Positions 1 through 9,901 are shown, numbered from the stretch's first letter. The stretch: 64,000 nt of DNA from DASPJL01 sp035628645 (GCA_035628645.1 DASPJL010000159.1:1-64000); one strand, 5' to 3'. Notes: generated by a model from the letters alone, not told the origin. Translations and numbers: made by a program.

Positions 1-2192
1 TCTTCCAGGTAATCCCAGGTTACTGGTTTGGCTGCCACTCTGCACTCGTTTTTCACGCTGCCATCCTGACAAGTATTTATGGAATGATCGTATCCCAACT
101 CTCCGAATTGCCAAATCATTTTAGGCCCCGGAACAAGTAAATGAAACGACGAAACAAGTTTCATCCTGTCTAATGCAGTGGATAGGCTTTTAATATTATA
201 ACTACCGCTTGATTGTCCAAAGGACAAAGCATCAACCATTAACCGCTCTTCGTCATGGCTTTCCATATAAGTGATGAGGTTATTGTTTGTCCAGCTCCTA
301 CTTTTAAAATATCCTTTTGAGAAGTTGGAATCATTACCTATTGCAGCATCTTTATATGATCCATGCATGTTTCCCCAAAGCATCATCCCTGCCTCTGATA
401 GCTCTTTCTCTTCCTCGTCAGAACCAAAATGTTCTAAAATCAAGTATGCTTCAGGTTTATAGGAAAAAACTTCAGTGGCTATTCTTTTTAAAATATTTAT
501 TCTGGATTCATCATAAGCATCCCAGGCCGCCTGATTATTTAGATTGTCCTGTTGGGTAAATCCTTTGGAAAGGTCAAAGCGCAGTCCGTCAAATTTATAT
601 TCGTTTAACCAGTAATGCGCTACCGTATCTGCGTAGTCTTTGGTGTAACTGCTTTCATGGTTCATATCAAAAAAGACATTAAAAGGATGCTTTGCCACCC
701 GGTTAAACCAGGGATTATCAGCAGTTGGCGCAGAACCATCCCAATACATCAAAACATATGGATTGGGTATGTCCTGATGGTTCAATACTATGTCAAGAAT
801 TACCGCAAATCCTTGTTTGTGTGCTTCATCTATGAATTGCTTAAGCATTTGTTTTGTGCCATAAGCCTTATCTACCGCAAACATAAATGTGGGATTGTAC
901 CCCCAACTGTCGTTTCCATTAAATTCCGTAACAGGCATCAATTCGATCGCATTTACACCTAATTTCTTAAGATAAGAAAGTGTATCGATCAGATTAGAAT
1001 AGTTGCGCTGGTCAGAAGCAAAAAAATCCCTTATCAACAATTCATAAATTACAAGCTCCTCTTTCTTAGGTTCCGCAAAATCCTGGATCTCCCATTCAAA
1101 AGGCGTTTGTCCTGTTTGAATAACAGAGGCCCTCTTTTCATACCATTCTCCTGAATTTGCTCCTTCAGGAAAAGCTTTCGGATTGGGATAAGAATTAGCG
1201 GGAATATATTGGTCATCAGGATCAAGGACTTTGTCAGAAAAAGGATCGGCAATTTTCACTTCTCCATCTACAAAATATTGAAAAGCATATTCCACTCCTT
1301 TTGTTAATCCGGAAATTTCCAACCAAAACCGTTCTCCGTCCTTTTTCATTTGGTAAGAGGAATTGGTTTGCCAGTTATTAAATTCTCCCAATACAAAAAC
1401 AAAGTCTTTTCCCGGTGCCAGGAGAGAAAGAATTACCGTTTGATCGTCAATATAGTTTATCCCATCCTTTACTCCCGCCGGCCTTGCTTCTTCGACAGTA
1501 GGTTGAATGACGGTGATTATAAACTCTAAGATTGCATCTGTTTCTCCTGCTTTGCTTGCAATGATTTTAGCAGACACAGTTCCGCCATTTGCGGCTGTAA
1601 AAGCGTAATCAAGCGTGTCTGTATTTGAGGTTATATGAGTGGAAGTATTGTCGAAAAATAATTCAATCTGATCAGCGGCAGAAGATGTTACAACCGAAAT
1701 ATTCAATATTTCATTCACCTTCATTAAATGATTGTTTTGTCTGGGGGAAAGCAATTTTGCCTGAAAACCGCCCTGATACATATCTATGAACAGATCCTGG
1801 TCTGATTGCTTATTATCGTTCCAATCCCGGCTTTTCAGTTTAAACCCTATTCTTTGAAGTTCGGAAGCCGGTTTATTAAAGAATACAGTTGGGGTAAATG
1901 TGATGGTATATTCATCAGGATTTGTAGCTGTTCTGGTCATCAAAGCGGCGTCTTGTCCGGGAGAAGTGGCAGGGTTAACATTGGTTGGCGCATCAGCATC
2001 TCCCTGTGCATTATCAATCCATGTCCAGATCCAGACATTATCGGCATATCCTTCCAGACTTGTGCCTTCTACATTTACAGTCAAGGTCAAAGGTTTATCC
2101 GCCGCCGGAAAATCTGTATTGAGCTTCACCGACTGAGCGGAAGCAAGAAAGGTTAAGATAAAACCTGATAACAAGAAGTAGATTTTTTTCAT
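1..2192 (-). CDS. Secreted GH13 alpha-amylase, 3' end beyond the window edge
   Basis: The frame is open from ATG at 2192 to the left edge, giving about 730 visible residues and no stop. It starts with a Sec signal (MKKIYFLLSGFILTFLASAQ), followed by Ig-like domains and an early-set (CBM48-like) domain around residues 260-350. The TIM barrel carries the four GH13 regions: DIVLNH near residue 465, GLRFDLSKGF with the nucleophile Asp near 540, LILEHFG with the acid/base Glu near 585, and ESHDEER near 645. It hydrolyses alpha-1,4-glucan. It is the last gene of the susCD-type operon and lies about 190 bp downstream of the SusE-like gene, so it would supply the starch-cleaving activity. The N-terminal part may be a DUF4961-type domain, which I hold less firmly. 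Whether it carries a T9SS tail cannot be seen. Confidence 0.93.
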   Translation of the reverse strand, partial: MKKIYFLLSGFILTFLASAQSVKLNTDFPAADKPLTLTVNVEGTSLEGYADNVWIWTWIDNAQGDADAPTNVNPATSPGQDAALMTRTATNPDEYTITFTPTVFFNKPASELQRIGFKLKSRDWNDNKQSDQDLFIDMYQGGFQAKLLSPRQNNHLMKVNEILNISVVTSSAADQIELFFDNTSTHITSNTDTLDYAFTAANGGTVSAKIIASKAGETDAILEFIITVIQPTVEEARPAGVKDGINYIDDQTVILSLLAPGKDFVFVLGEFNNWQTNSSYQMKKDGERFWLEISGLTKGVEYAFQYFVDGEVKIADPFSDKVLDPDDQYIPANSYPNPKAFPEGANSGEWYEKRASVIQTGQTPFEWEIQDFAEPKKEELVIYELLIRDFFASDQRNYSNLIDTLSYLKKLGVNAIELMPVTEFNGNDSWGYNPTFMFAVDKAYGTKQMLKQFIDEAHKQGFAVILDIVLNHQDIPNPYVLMYWDGSAPTADNPWFNRVAKHPFNVFFDMNHESSYTKDYADTVAHYWLNEYKFDGLRFDLSKGFTQQDNLNNQAAWDAYDESRINILKRIATEVFSYKPEAYLILEHFGSDEEEKELSEAGMMLWGNMHGSYKDAAIGNDSNFSKGYFKSRSWTNNNLITYMESHDEERLMVDALSFGQSSGSYNIKSLSTALDRMKLVSSFHLLVPGPKMIWQFGELGYDHSINTCQDGSVKNECRVAAKPVTWDYLE

Positions 2193-2222
2193 AAAGAATA
2201 TTTGGCAACAGCCGCAAATTTT

Positions 2223-2255
2223 AACCCTCCAAGGGTTTAAAACCCTTGGAGGGTT
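2223..2255. repeat. Perfect palindrome between susE-like gene and amylase
   Basis: The arms AACCCTCCAAGGGTTT and AAACCCTTGGAGGGTT are perfect inverted repeats with almost no loop. The element lies in the gap between two minus-strand genes. It has no T-run on either side, so it may be an RNA-processing or attenuating hairpin, or a REP-like element, rather than a classical terminator. Similar palindromes follow spoVR and the FKBP gene. Confidence 0.7.
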
Positions 2256-2382
2256 GTTATTATTCAGAATTGGTTTTAGAAAAGGTGCAAAGCCAAATGC
2301 ACCCTCTCATTAAACTTTTAAGCAAATTCAAAAACAACAGTGTTGTCCTGTATTTAATTTGAGAAAAACGTTACCCTAAATT

Positions 2383-3801
2383 CTATTTTTTGGTCAATGA
2401 ATAAGTATATTGAGCAGGGTCGTTAAAATCCAAAACAATATCATATTCTCCTGCTTCTGTTACCGGAATATTTGCTCCGCCTTCCTCCAACACATTGTCA
2501 ACAGAGTTATCACCATAATTTAAATCCCAGGCATCATTGGCCCTGAACTTGATCTCACCAACCGACAAAGCCAAAGTAATTTTTAGCTTTTTGTCCGCAG
2601 CATCATAAGCCAAGTCCATATCTGAATCCCAGCCAGTAGGTGTTGCATTGCCAATTACTCCAAAACCTGCATTTTGAACCTGATAAGTTTTATTGGTGTA
2701 GTCACAAATTATTCTATAAAAACCGGCAGTAGCCACTTCTACATTTGATTCGCCTTCCTGCAATAGTTCTCCATCAATTCCTTTACCCCAATCGCCTGCC
2801 CAGTCTTTAAGCTGAAGAAATTTAAATCCTCCTCCTGCAGGGTCTAAATAATGGTAAATCTCAAACTTCCCATCAGTAATTTCTCTAAAAGGAAGTGCAT
2901 TTGCAGGAGTCCATCCGGCTGAGGTAGAACCTCCAACCAGATAAAGATTATCAGGATAAGCTTTAAATGGAGTAGCAAGGATGGTCAGAGCATTTGAATA
3001 AACCGGCGCGGTAAAAGAACCCGCTTGTGTTGATTTAAGACGGACATATAAATTGCTTTCTGTTTCCAGGACTATGCCGGCATTCTGAATCAATGTGTTA
3101 AAATCAATTGCAGAATAGTCCTTGGAAAGACCACTCACCTCAATTATTTCAGGTTTTGCAAAACTTTCAACGGAATCAAACTCCAGCACATAACTGATTT
3201 CATTTTCTAAACTATAATCCGCCGCTGTCCAGGAAAAAGATACAGGATCAGTATTAGCACTGCCAAAAGTAGTTATAGAGGAAGAAAGCACAGGTTCAGC
3301 TTCAACAACATCTCTGTAAGGCGTTACATTTATTGTTACAGGATCAGAAAAGACTGGTTCACTATCGGCGTCTTTGGTAGTGGATTTCAAACGGATTTCT
3401 ACATCGCTTGCTGTCGCCTCCGTTAACCCTATTTTGTGAATAAGTGAATCCAACGTATAAGATGAAAGGGTTGAAGTGAATCCTGCAATATTTTGATCGG
3501 CTGTACTTTTTAAATCTTCCAATATCAATTCTGCGGCATTTGCGAAATTATTTCCGGCTTTATCTACCTGAACAGAATAAATGACATTGGCATCGAAGCC
3601 ATACCCTGTAGAATACCAGGAGAACTTAGCGCCGTCTGTAGTTTGGGCTTCCTCACTTTTCAAAATCGTTGAGGGTTGTGATATAGAAAGCACTGGAGCA
3701 GTGGGTGCAGTCATTATGGTTGTCTCGTCGTCTTTATCACAAGACCAGAAGACAACAGCGCCAAGTGCAATTAGGAATATTTTATATATGGAAGTTTTCA
3801 T
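2383..3801 (-). CDS. SusE-like outer-membrane starch-binding lipoprotein
   Basis: The 472-residue protein has a lipoprotein signal ending VVFWSCDKDDE, where the acidic residues after Cys match the Bacteroidota surface-export signal. Two SusE-type Ig-like domains follow (about residues 30-165 and 170-285), each beginning with P-x-L-S-like strands. The C-terminal 190 residues form two carbohydrate-binding beta-sandwiches, one starting at LYLVGGSTSAGW and the other at FGVIGNATPTGW, as in SusE/SusF. It would hold starch at the cell surface for the SusCD transporter. It lies downstream of the SusF-like gene and upstream of the amylase on the same strand. The 5' leader contains repeat DNA shared with other genes here. 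Family assignment is firm; ligand specificity is inferred from the locus. Confidence 0.88.
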   Translation of the reverse strand: MKTSIYKIFLIALGAVVFWSCDKDDETTIMTAPTAPVLSISQPSTILKSEEAQTTDGAKFSWYSTGYGFDANVIYSVQVDKAGNNFANAAELILEDLKSTADQNIAGFTSTLSSYTLDSLIHKIGLTEATASDVEIRLKSTTKDADSEPVFSDPVTINVTPYRDVVEAEPVLSSSITTFGSANTDPVSFSWTAADYSLENEISYVLEFDSVESFAKPEIIEVSGLSKDYSAIDFNTLIQNAGIVLETESNLYVRLKSTQAGSFTAPVYSNALTILATPFKAYPDNLYLVGGSTSAGWTPANALPFREITDGKFEIYHYLDPAGGGFKFLQLKDWAGDWGKGIDGELLQEGESNVEVATAGFYRIICDYTNKTYQVQNAGFGVIGNATPTGWDSDMDLAYDAADKKLKITLALSVGEIKFRANDAWDLNYGDNSVDNVLEEGGANIPVTEAGEYDIVLDFNDPAQYTYSLTKK

Positions 3802-3885
3802 TCGTAAACAGGTTTGAGGTTAGAGGTTTGAGGTAAGTTCACTTGGAACTTCTTGCTCACTTCGTTTTAAATTATTCATTTTCAT
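3802..3885 (-). repeat. Word-repeat leader with upstream mini-ORF before susE-like start
   Basis: Read on the minus strand, the leader begins ATGAAAATGAAT, contains GCAAGAAGTTCC, then repeats of CCTCAAACC/CCTCTAACC, and ends AACCTGTTTACGA directly against the start ATG at 3801. An ATG at 3885 opens a 21-codon reading frame that stops before the gene. The same layout, with recognisably related sequence, precedes the SusF-like gene (4681-4767) and the HYC_CC_PP gene (44486-44567). Confidence 0.6.
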
Positions 3886-3942
3886 TGAGATGCGTATTTT
3901 TTCTAATTAACACATAAGCACATTAACTAATTATCACATCAT

Positions 3943-4680
3943 CTAATTACATGGTTTCCAGACAGGAACTTGCTGAACAATTAAGTCACTTCCTGAGCCT
4001 GAGTAAATTCTGTTGCTGCCATCGGAGCAACTTCCATCCAGCTTTCCTTCTTGAGTTGACCAGTTTTCATTTAGCCTGAATTTATATTCAGCACCTGCTT
4101 GCATGGCAACAGAACCGCAATAAACCCCATTCGTCACTTTATTCATTACGATATCCGTACCGGTAGAAGCGCCCCAATTTGTTGGCGAACCGACAAAACC
4201 AATGGTCATTCCTTCAGCAGGATCAGGAGCCAGAAGAACTATAGTAACCTGTCCTTCTGTCAGACATTCAGGATTTAAGGCTAAAATTTTCAGGTCAGCC
4301 TCATTAATGCTTTCCTTTGCTTCGGTATCTGTCGCAGTAATCTTAAGTTTATAATTTCCGGCAGCCAAAGCAGCTATTCCTGATTCTTCGGCAGTCCAGG
4401 TTAAACTATTCGGACCGGCCACAAGTGCTTCGGAAAAGGTCTTACTTCCTACAGAGGTGCCGCTTTCCTCGATCAAATCAAATGTAACCGAGGACACAGG
4501 ACTGTTAGCCCCGTCTGTTACCATGGCGCTTAAATCTGCTCCCAGATTTGCAACAACTGCACCCGGAGCATTGATGGTTATACGGGGAGGAAGAGCAGGG
4601 ATTCCTTTCAACTCCTCTTCCTGGCAAGAAAGGATGGCAATCAGCGCCATTATCATCAAATAATTAAATATCTTTTGCAT
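3943..4680 (-). CDS. SusF/SusE-like starch-binding lipoprotein
   Basis: I place the start at 4680 (MQKIFNYLMIMALIAILSCQ) because this gives a proper lipoprotein signal with Cys followed by EEE. The frame stays open upstream to 4767, but that stretch is repeat-derived leader DNA. The mature protein has an Ig-like domain (about residues 30-140, PRITINAPG to DLKILAL) and a C-terminal carbohydrate-binding sandwich (about 145-245, MTIGFVGSPTNWGAS to WKPCN) with the spaced Trp residues typical of SusE/F starch modules. It is shorter than SusF, with one binding module rather than two or three. It sits between the SusD and SusE-like genes and probably helps capture starch at the surface. Confidence 0.78.
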   Translation of the reverse strand: MQKIFNYLMIMALIAILSCQEEELKGIPALPPRITINAPGAVVANLGADLSAMVTDGANSPVSSVTFDLIEESGTSVGSKTFSEALVAGPNSLTWTAEESGIAALAAGNYKLKITATDTEAKESINEADLKILALNPECLTEGQVTIVLLAPDPAEGMTIGFVGSPTNWGASTGTDIVMNKVTNGVYCGSVAMQAGAEYKFRLNENWSTQEGKLDGSCSDGSNRIYSGSGSDLIVQQVPVWKPCN

Positions 4681-4767
4681 TGAAAATAGGTTTGAGGTAT
4701 GAGGTACGAGGTTCGAGGAGATCCGCGAGAACTTCTTGCATATTTCCTGTAAATATTTCATTTTCAT
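4681..4767 (-). repeat. Word-repeat leader abutting the SusF-like start, open in frame
   Basis: On the minus strand this leader runs from ATGAAAATGAAATATTTAC through GCAAGAAGTTCTCGCGG to tandem CCTCGAACC/CCTCGTACC/CCTCATACC words and ends AACCTATTTTCA directly before ATG at 4680. Here the upstream mini-ORF happens to have no stop, so it fuses in frame to the main gene. Its peptide (KKF, SS, then PHTSNLF) resembles that of the leader at 44486 (KKF, SS, then PHTPNLF). Confidence 0.6.
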
Positions 4768-4823
4768 AACTTTTGAGATGTCTTTTTAATTACTGCTATC
4801 AAATCATTTGCATTACGATTTGC

Positions 4824-6440
4824 CTAATAACCAGTATTTTGTTTTAATTGTGGATTAGCAATGATTGCTTGAGAAGGAATCGGATATACATTTCTGAACG
4901 TCTCCGTTTGTTTGCCTTCCGCAACATTTCCTTTCCATGCCCATATAGCTCTAGGGTTATTTTCCGGATTCGTGGTAAAAAGATTAAATCTTATCAAATC
5001 CGTTCTTCGATGACCTTCCCAATACAATTCCCTTCCTCTTTCATCAATAATGAAGAACAAGTCTAAATTGTCTGAAGCAATATTTCCATTGGCGTTGCCG
5101 TAGGCTCTTTCCCTAAGCGCATTGATATAGATTACGGCGGTTTCCAAATCTCCACCTGAACCTCCTCTTAATACCGCTTCTGCATACATCAAGTAAGCAT
5201 CGGCAAGCCTGAACATGGGAAAATCGATATCTGCAAAAGTTGCATTAGAACCTGCAACGCCCTGGGAAGTTATATTTTTGAACTTAGGAACTGCATAGCC
5301 TTGATTAAAGCTTGTTGTAGGCGTTTCTGGAATTTCCAACGTTTGTCCATCCGAATAAAATATCGCTCGAAGATCTTCCGAAGATCCTGCAGAAGCTGCA
5401 TTTGGAAAAAGTCTTACAAGATTAGGCGTAGTTCTTAAACCTGCCCATCCTGAGGCAAGACCGTAATCGGTGGCTGTCATAGAACCGCCTATAGCCGCAT
5501 GAGCGATAAAAGTAGTTCCACCATAAGTTCTTGTAAAATTTCCATCAAAGTTTACAGAGAAAATAACTTCTGGAGAAGTGTGATTATCTGCTAAAAACAA
5601 ATTTTGATAAACGGGATCAAGCGAATAGCCAGCATTTATAATCTTGTTGATAAAAGTAAGTGCCTCGGTATATTTTGGAGTACCTATATACACCTCTGCA
5701 TTTAGGTATAGCTTGGCAAGAAGCATCCATGCAGCAGCTTTGTCCGCTCTTCCATATTCAAAGCGCGGGTTACCAAGTTCGGCTTCAATAGCCAATAATT
5801 CGCTTTCTATAAAGTTAAAAACATCTTGTTTTCCATTTGCCGGTTGGCCGGGAGCTGATGTGCCTACAGGATTGGTTTCAGGAACAATAGGAATATTTCC
5901 AAATAAATCCAATCCATGCCAGTAACTTAATGCCCGGAGAAAACGGGCTTCTGCTCTATAGGTTTTCACTTCCGCCTGAACATTTTCCGCAATTCCTCTT
6001 TCAATTAATAGATCTTCTGTTGTTTGTATTAAAAATTCATTGGCCATTCCCACCTGAAAATACACCCTGCTAAACATTGCATTTAAAAAGGGATTTATGG
6101 TGGTCCAGGTGTGAAGGTGAAAAGCAGGCAACCCATCATCATTCCATCCAATCACAGCCTCGTCGGTTGACAATTCCTGTGCTCCCCAATATTGACGCAT
6201 ATATGCTGAAAAACCAGCATCGCTAATGCTCAGAATATCCCTGATGTTGTCTGCATCAGGATTTCCCTGGCCTACTACTGCCAATCCTGAATAAATTCTG
6301 GCAAGGAATTGCTTATATGAACTAGGGTCATTGAAAAGTACATCACCGGTGGTTGCACTTTTGGGAGATAAGTTCAGGTCAGTGCAAGCCCCAAGGGCTG
6401 CAAAGACGGTTATCATTATAATTCCAAATATCTTTTTCAT
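4824..6440 (-). CDS. SusD/RagB-family starch-binding lipoprotein
   Basis: The 538-residue lipoprotein has the signal FGIIMITVFAALGACTDLN. The family's N-terminal helical region contains SYKQFLARIYSGLA and the TPR-like AEVKTYRAEARFLRALSYW, with KAAAWMLLAKLYLNAEVYIG further on. The conserved SusD ending is present: FPMFRLADAYLMYAEAVLRG, then RERAYGN, then DERGRELYWEGHRRTDLIRF. SusD proteins cap the SusC barrel and deliver oligosaccharides into it. It lies 131 bp downstream of susC. A second repeat-type leader precedes its start (GAAGTTCC about 50 bp upstream, then AAAACCTTAATAC next to ATG). Assignment is firm. Confidence 0.96.
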   Translation of the reverse strand: MKKIFGIIMITVFAALGACTDLNLSPKSATTGDVLFNDPSSYKQFLARIYSGLAVVGQGNPDADNIRDILSISDAGFSAYMRQYWGAQELSTDEAVIGWNDDGLPAFHLHTWTTINPFLNAMFSRVYFQVGMANEFLIQTTEDLLIERGIAENVQAEVKTYRAEARFLRALSYWHGLDLFGNIPIVPETNPVGTSAPGQPANGKQDVFNFIESELLAIEAELGNPRFEYGRADKAAAWMLLAKLYLNAEVYIGTPKYTEALTFINKIINAGYSLDPVYQNLFLADNHTSPEVIFSVNFDGNFTRTYGGTTFIAHAAIGGSMTATDYGLASGWAGLRTTPNLVRLFPNAASAGSSEDLRAIFYSDGQTLEIPETPTTSFNQGYAVPKFKNITSQGVAGSNATFADIDFPMFRLADAYLMYAEAVLRGGSGGDLETAVIYINALRERAYGNANGNIASDNLDLFFIIDERGRELYWEGHRRTDLIRFNLFTTNPENNPRAIWAWKGNVAEGKQTETFRNVYPIPSQAIIANPQLKQNTGY

Positions 6441-6571
6441 GTATTAAGGTTTTAGATGTCAGCAGCGATCAGCTTTGGAACTTCATGCTGCATTTCATCA
6501 ATTACACTATTTTTATTTCTTTGTTGAGACGCTTCTTTTTGATTGCATCATCGGATTAACTAATTACCACA

Positions 6572-9500
6572 TTACAACCCAATGCTCAGTCCAACTATGA
6601 AAGTCCGCGACCTTGGGTAAATGTTATTGTCAATTCCCGAAATGGTGGCTTCGGGATCGAGACCTGAATAATTCGTCACCAAAAATGCATTTTGCACCGT
6701 ACCATAGACCCTTAGTTTTAATTTTTCTGAAAAAGGCCTTAATGCATATCCTAATGACATGTTATCCATTCTTAGGAATGAAGCATCTTCCACGTAATAA
6801 TCAGAAAAATATTGAGGCCTGTAGAAGTTGGTTTCCAATACGGAGGTAAGCATATTATTAGGAACAAAACTATCTGCTCCCCTTTGATAATTCGCCTGGT
6901 TGGAAGCCACATTGTTATAAACATAATTTCCAATACTTCCTCTTAGGGTGAAGCTAAAATCAATGTTTTTATAATTTATAAGAGAAGTCAGTCCCATCAA
7001 AACGTTGGCCGCAGGATTTTTATAAGGCCTTCGGTCATCTGCATTTACCAATCCATCTCCATTTATATCATGATACATGACTTCATTATATTCAGGAACG
7101 GTTCCGAAATTATCAGTAATTGGTTTGCCATTTTCACCTGTTTTATGTTTATAAACATAGAATGCATTAACAGGCTGTCCGACTTTATGGATCTGGATCC
7201 TATTGCCTGTACCCCCCGAAATATCACCTGTCGGATATCCTTGAAAAGCCGGGTCATCACTACCATCCAATACAATTATTTCGTTTTTGTTGGAAGAAGC
7301 ATTGAAGCTCAGGTTCCAGGTGAGGTTTTCCCGGTCTACAGGTATGGCAGTAATTGAAAATTCCACACCACGGTTTCTTACTTCTCCTACGTTAGTAGTA
7401 ATGATGTCTGAACGATTTGCGCCAGGGGGTACCGCCCTGTCAAAAAGCAGGTTGGTGGTATTCTTTTGATAAAATTCTAATGCACCGGAAAGCCTTCCTT
7501 GCAGAAATCCATAATCCAACCCAATATTAAGGGAGGCAGTTTCTTCCCATTGCAAATTCACGTCGTACCCTGAAGGGCGGACAGTGTTGATAAAGGTATC
7601 GCCTAGCTGATATTGAGTATATTGGTCGCTTGACTGGTAGATGGAAATGTATTTAAAATCAGGAATTCCCTGGTTTCCGGTAATTCCATAACCAACACGC
7701 AACTTCAAATCGCTTACTACATTCTTCAACCCTGCCATAAAACTTTCATCTATGATCCTCCAGCCAAATGCTGCTGAAGGAAAAAGCCCCCATTTGTTTT
7801 CCGGACCGAACCGTGTAGAACCATCACGGCGAAGGTTTACAGTCAAAAGATATTTGTCTTTTAGGGAATAATTAATTCTACCAAAAAAGGAAATTAACCT
7901 ATTTTCTACAGTGTTTGGATTTTCAGGCACAGTCAGCTCGCCAACTGCCGGATTGTAAACGTCATAAATATTGGAAGACAACTGGGTGGTGATATAACTT
8001 GGATTGGTAAAGAAAAAATTCTGCCAGGAATATCCTCCTGTTACATCAATTCTACTGTTTATGCTTGGAATGTCTTTGGTATAATTAAGATAAGCTTCAA
8101 GCAAGCCGCTGGTCCTTTTGGGGTTTCTATATTGAATTCTACCATTATTCGCTACGGCCCTCTTCAAAAAGGTTGGAAGAAACTCTTGTCTTTCGCCACG
8201 GCTCACATCATATCCGAGGTTAAGGTTCGCCCTTAGTCCTGGCACAGGTTTAAATTTATAATCAAATTGAATATTTCCAAGACCCCTGAAATTCTGTCCC
8301 ACATCATTGGTAAGGTTAAGATCGGCCACAGGGTTGTTTGGGGACTGAATATTTGGCAATCCTTCAGAAGTTCTCCATTCAAAATATCCACCATAAGGGC
8401 TATCGTCGTCATATACAGGTTTGGTAGGATCCATACCCAAAGCCGCTCCGATTGCAGCAGGAGAAAAGCGGTCTTCTGTTTGTGCTCCTTTTACATTTAA
8501 TTTTATATTAAGCGCTTCATTAAATAAATTTTGGTCAAGATTTAAGGCAAAATTGGTCTTTTTGGTATAAGAAGTTTTTATGATCCCTTCCTGCTCCTGA
8601 TGACCAATAGAAGCTCTATATGTCAAATTTTCTAAGCCTCCTGACATAGTAAGTGTATGGCTGGATCCTATCGCAGAACGAAAGATCTGATCCTGCCAAT
8701 CGGTGTCAATGGCCGGATCGCTGGAAAGCTGATCCAGATTTTGATTGGCAGTTGTGGCTATAACCTCGCGAAATTGATCGGCATTAAAAACATCATATTT
8801 TTTCGCCACCTCACCCACAGAATAAAACCCCTCATAAGTAACGGTAGGCGTTCCTTTTTTACCCTTTTTGGTTGTAATGAGAATAACACCATTAGCGCCT
8901 CTTGATCCGTAAATTGCAGCAGCAGATGCATCCTTTAAAACTGTAAAAGTCTCTATATCATTAGGATTTATAAAGTTGAGGGGATTTCTTCCCGCATCTG
9001 TTCCCATGGAATGTACAGGAAAACCATCAATAACATAAAGCGGTTCATTCTCCGCTCTGATGGAAGTACCTCCCCGAATTCGAATGTTAACGCCTGCTCC
9101 GGGTTCTCCGCTGGACGGCTGTATTTGCACTCCGGCTATTTTTCCTGTGATCAGGTTATCCGGCGAGACAATTGCTCCTTGATTAAAATTTTTGGAATCT
9201 ATCGCAGTAACTACACCTGTTACGTCTTTCTTTTGCTGATTACCATACCCTACCACAACTATTTCCTGAAGCGCTTCAACGTTAGGCATAAGCACCAAAT
9301 CAATAACAGTTCTGCCATTGACAGGTATTTCTTCAGTCAAATAACCTATAAATGAATATACAAGAATACTGTTTGGGTCAGGAATTGTAAGGGTGTACAT
9401 TCCATCCACATCGGTAACCGTGCCTGTAGTCGTTCCTTTTAGCACCACGCTAACTCCGGGCAAAGCGCCTTCCGCCTCAGAAGACACCTTTCCTGTTACC

Positions 9501-9901
9501 GTCAAACTTTGTTTTATTACTGATGGCAAATAGGCTTTTGTCTTTTTCTTCAGCACGATCCGTTCGCTTATTATTTCATATTCAAGACTTAACGGCTCCA
9601 GCACCTTTTCTAAAACGTCGCTTAGTTTTTCGTTTACAATCTCTAGGTTTATTAACTGCTTATTCTGAACAGATTCTTTACTGTAAACAAATTTTACATC
9701 TGCTTCCTCTTCAATAATGTGTAACGCTTCTTTCAAAGTCACATCCTTTAAGTCAAGGTTCAAATTTTTATTAAGTACCTCCTGGGCATTTCCCGAACCG
9801 GCAAATGCAAACCCGGATAATACTATCATCATCAATATCTGACTACATGTTATTCTCATTATTTTAAAAAATAATGCGTTCGATTTTGAATTAAAATTCA
9901 T
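6572..9901 (-). CDS. SusC/RagA-type TonB-dependent transporter with STN signalling domain
   Basis: I choose ATG at 9901 (MNFNSKSN); the frame is open to 10024, but the signal (ILMMIVLSGFAFAGSGNAQE) lies just after the later start. Domains in order are STN (LDLKDVTLKEALHIIEEEAD to ISERIVLKKK), a carboxypeptidase-like beta-sandwich (TVTGKVSSEAEGALPGVSVV), the TonB box/plug (LQEIVVVGYGNQQKKDVTG, then YVIDGFPV and DASAAAIYGSRGANGVI), and a large barrel ending in the aromatic-rich RTFIVGLSIGL. About 1,109 residues is normal for SusC. The STN domain is the extension that signals to FecR anti-sigma factors, and a fecR/sigma pair lies directly upstream. It would import malto-oligosaccharides across the outer membrane. 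Confidence 0.96.
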   Translation of the reverse strand: MNFNSKSNALFFKIMRITCSQILMMIVLSGFAFAGSGNAQEVLNKNLNLDLKDVTLKEALHIIEEEADVKFVYSKESVQNKQLINLEIVNEKLSDVLEKVLEPLSLEYEIISERIVLKKKTKAYLPSVIKQSLTVTGKVSSEAEGALPGVSVVLKGTTTGTVTDVDGMYTLTIPDPNSILVYSFIGYLTEEIPVNGRTVIDLVLMPNVEALQEIVVVGYGNQQKKDVTGVVTAIDSKNFNQGAIVSPDNLITGKIAGVQIQPSSGEPGAGVNIRIRGGTSIRAENEPLYVIDGFPVHSMGTDAGRNPLNFINPNDIETFTVLKDASAAAIYGSRGANGVILITTKKGKKGTPTVTYEGFYSVGEVAKKYDVFNADQFREVIATTANQNLDQLSSDPAIDTDWQDQIFRSAIGSSHTLTMSGGLENLTYRASIGHQEQEGIIKTSYTKKTNFALNLDQNLFNEALNIKLNVKGAQTEDRFSPAAIGAALGMDPTKPVYDDDSPYGGYFEWRTSEGLPNIQSPNNPVADLNLTNDVGQNFRGLGNIQFDYKFKPVPGLRANLNLGYDVSRGERQEFLPTFLKRAVANNGRIQYRNPKRTSGLLEAYLNYTKDIPSINSRIDVTGGYSWQNFFFTNPSYITTQLSSNIYDVYNPAVGELTVPENPNTVENRLISFFGRINYSLKDKYLLTVNLRRDGSTRFGPENKWGLFPSAAFGWRIIDESFMAGLKNVVSDLKLRVGYGITGNQGIPDFKYISIYQSSDQYTQYQLGDTFINTVRPSGYDVNLQWEETASLNIGLDYGFLQGRLSGALEFYQKNTTNLLFDRAVPPGANRSDIITTNVGEVRNRGVEFSITAIPVDRENLTWNLSFNASSNKNEIIVLDGSDDPAFQGYPTGDISGGTGNRIQIHKVGQPVNAFYVYKHKTGENGKPITDNFGTVPEYNEVMYHDINGDGLVNADDRRPYKNPAANVLMGLTSLINYKNIDFSFTLRGSIGNYVYNNVASNQANYQRGADSFVPNNMLTSVLETNFYRPQYFSDYYVEDASFLRMDNMSLGYALRPFSEKLKLRVYGTVQNAFLVTNYSGLDPEATISGIDNNIYPRSRTFIVGLSIGL

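Noticed and set aside
1..2192. Frameshifted or missing amylase at the left edge
   Set aside because: Codon phase from ATG 2192 is unbroken to the first base of the window and all GH13 motifs are in one frame; it is cut by the edge only.
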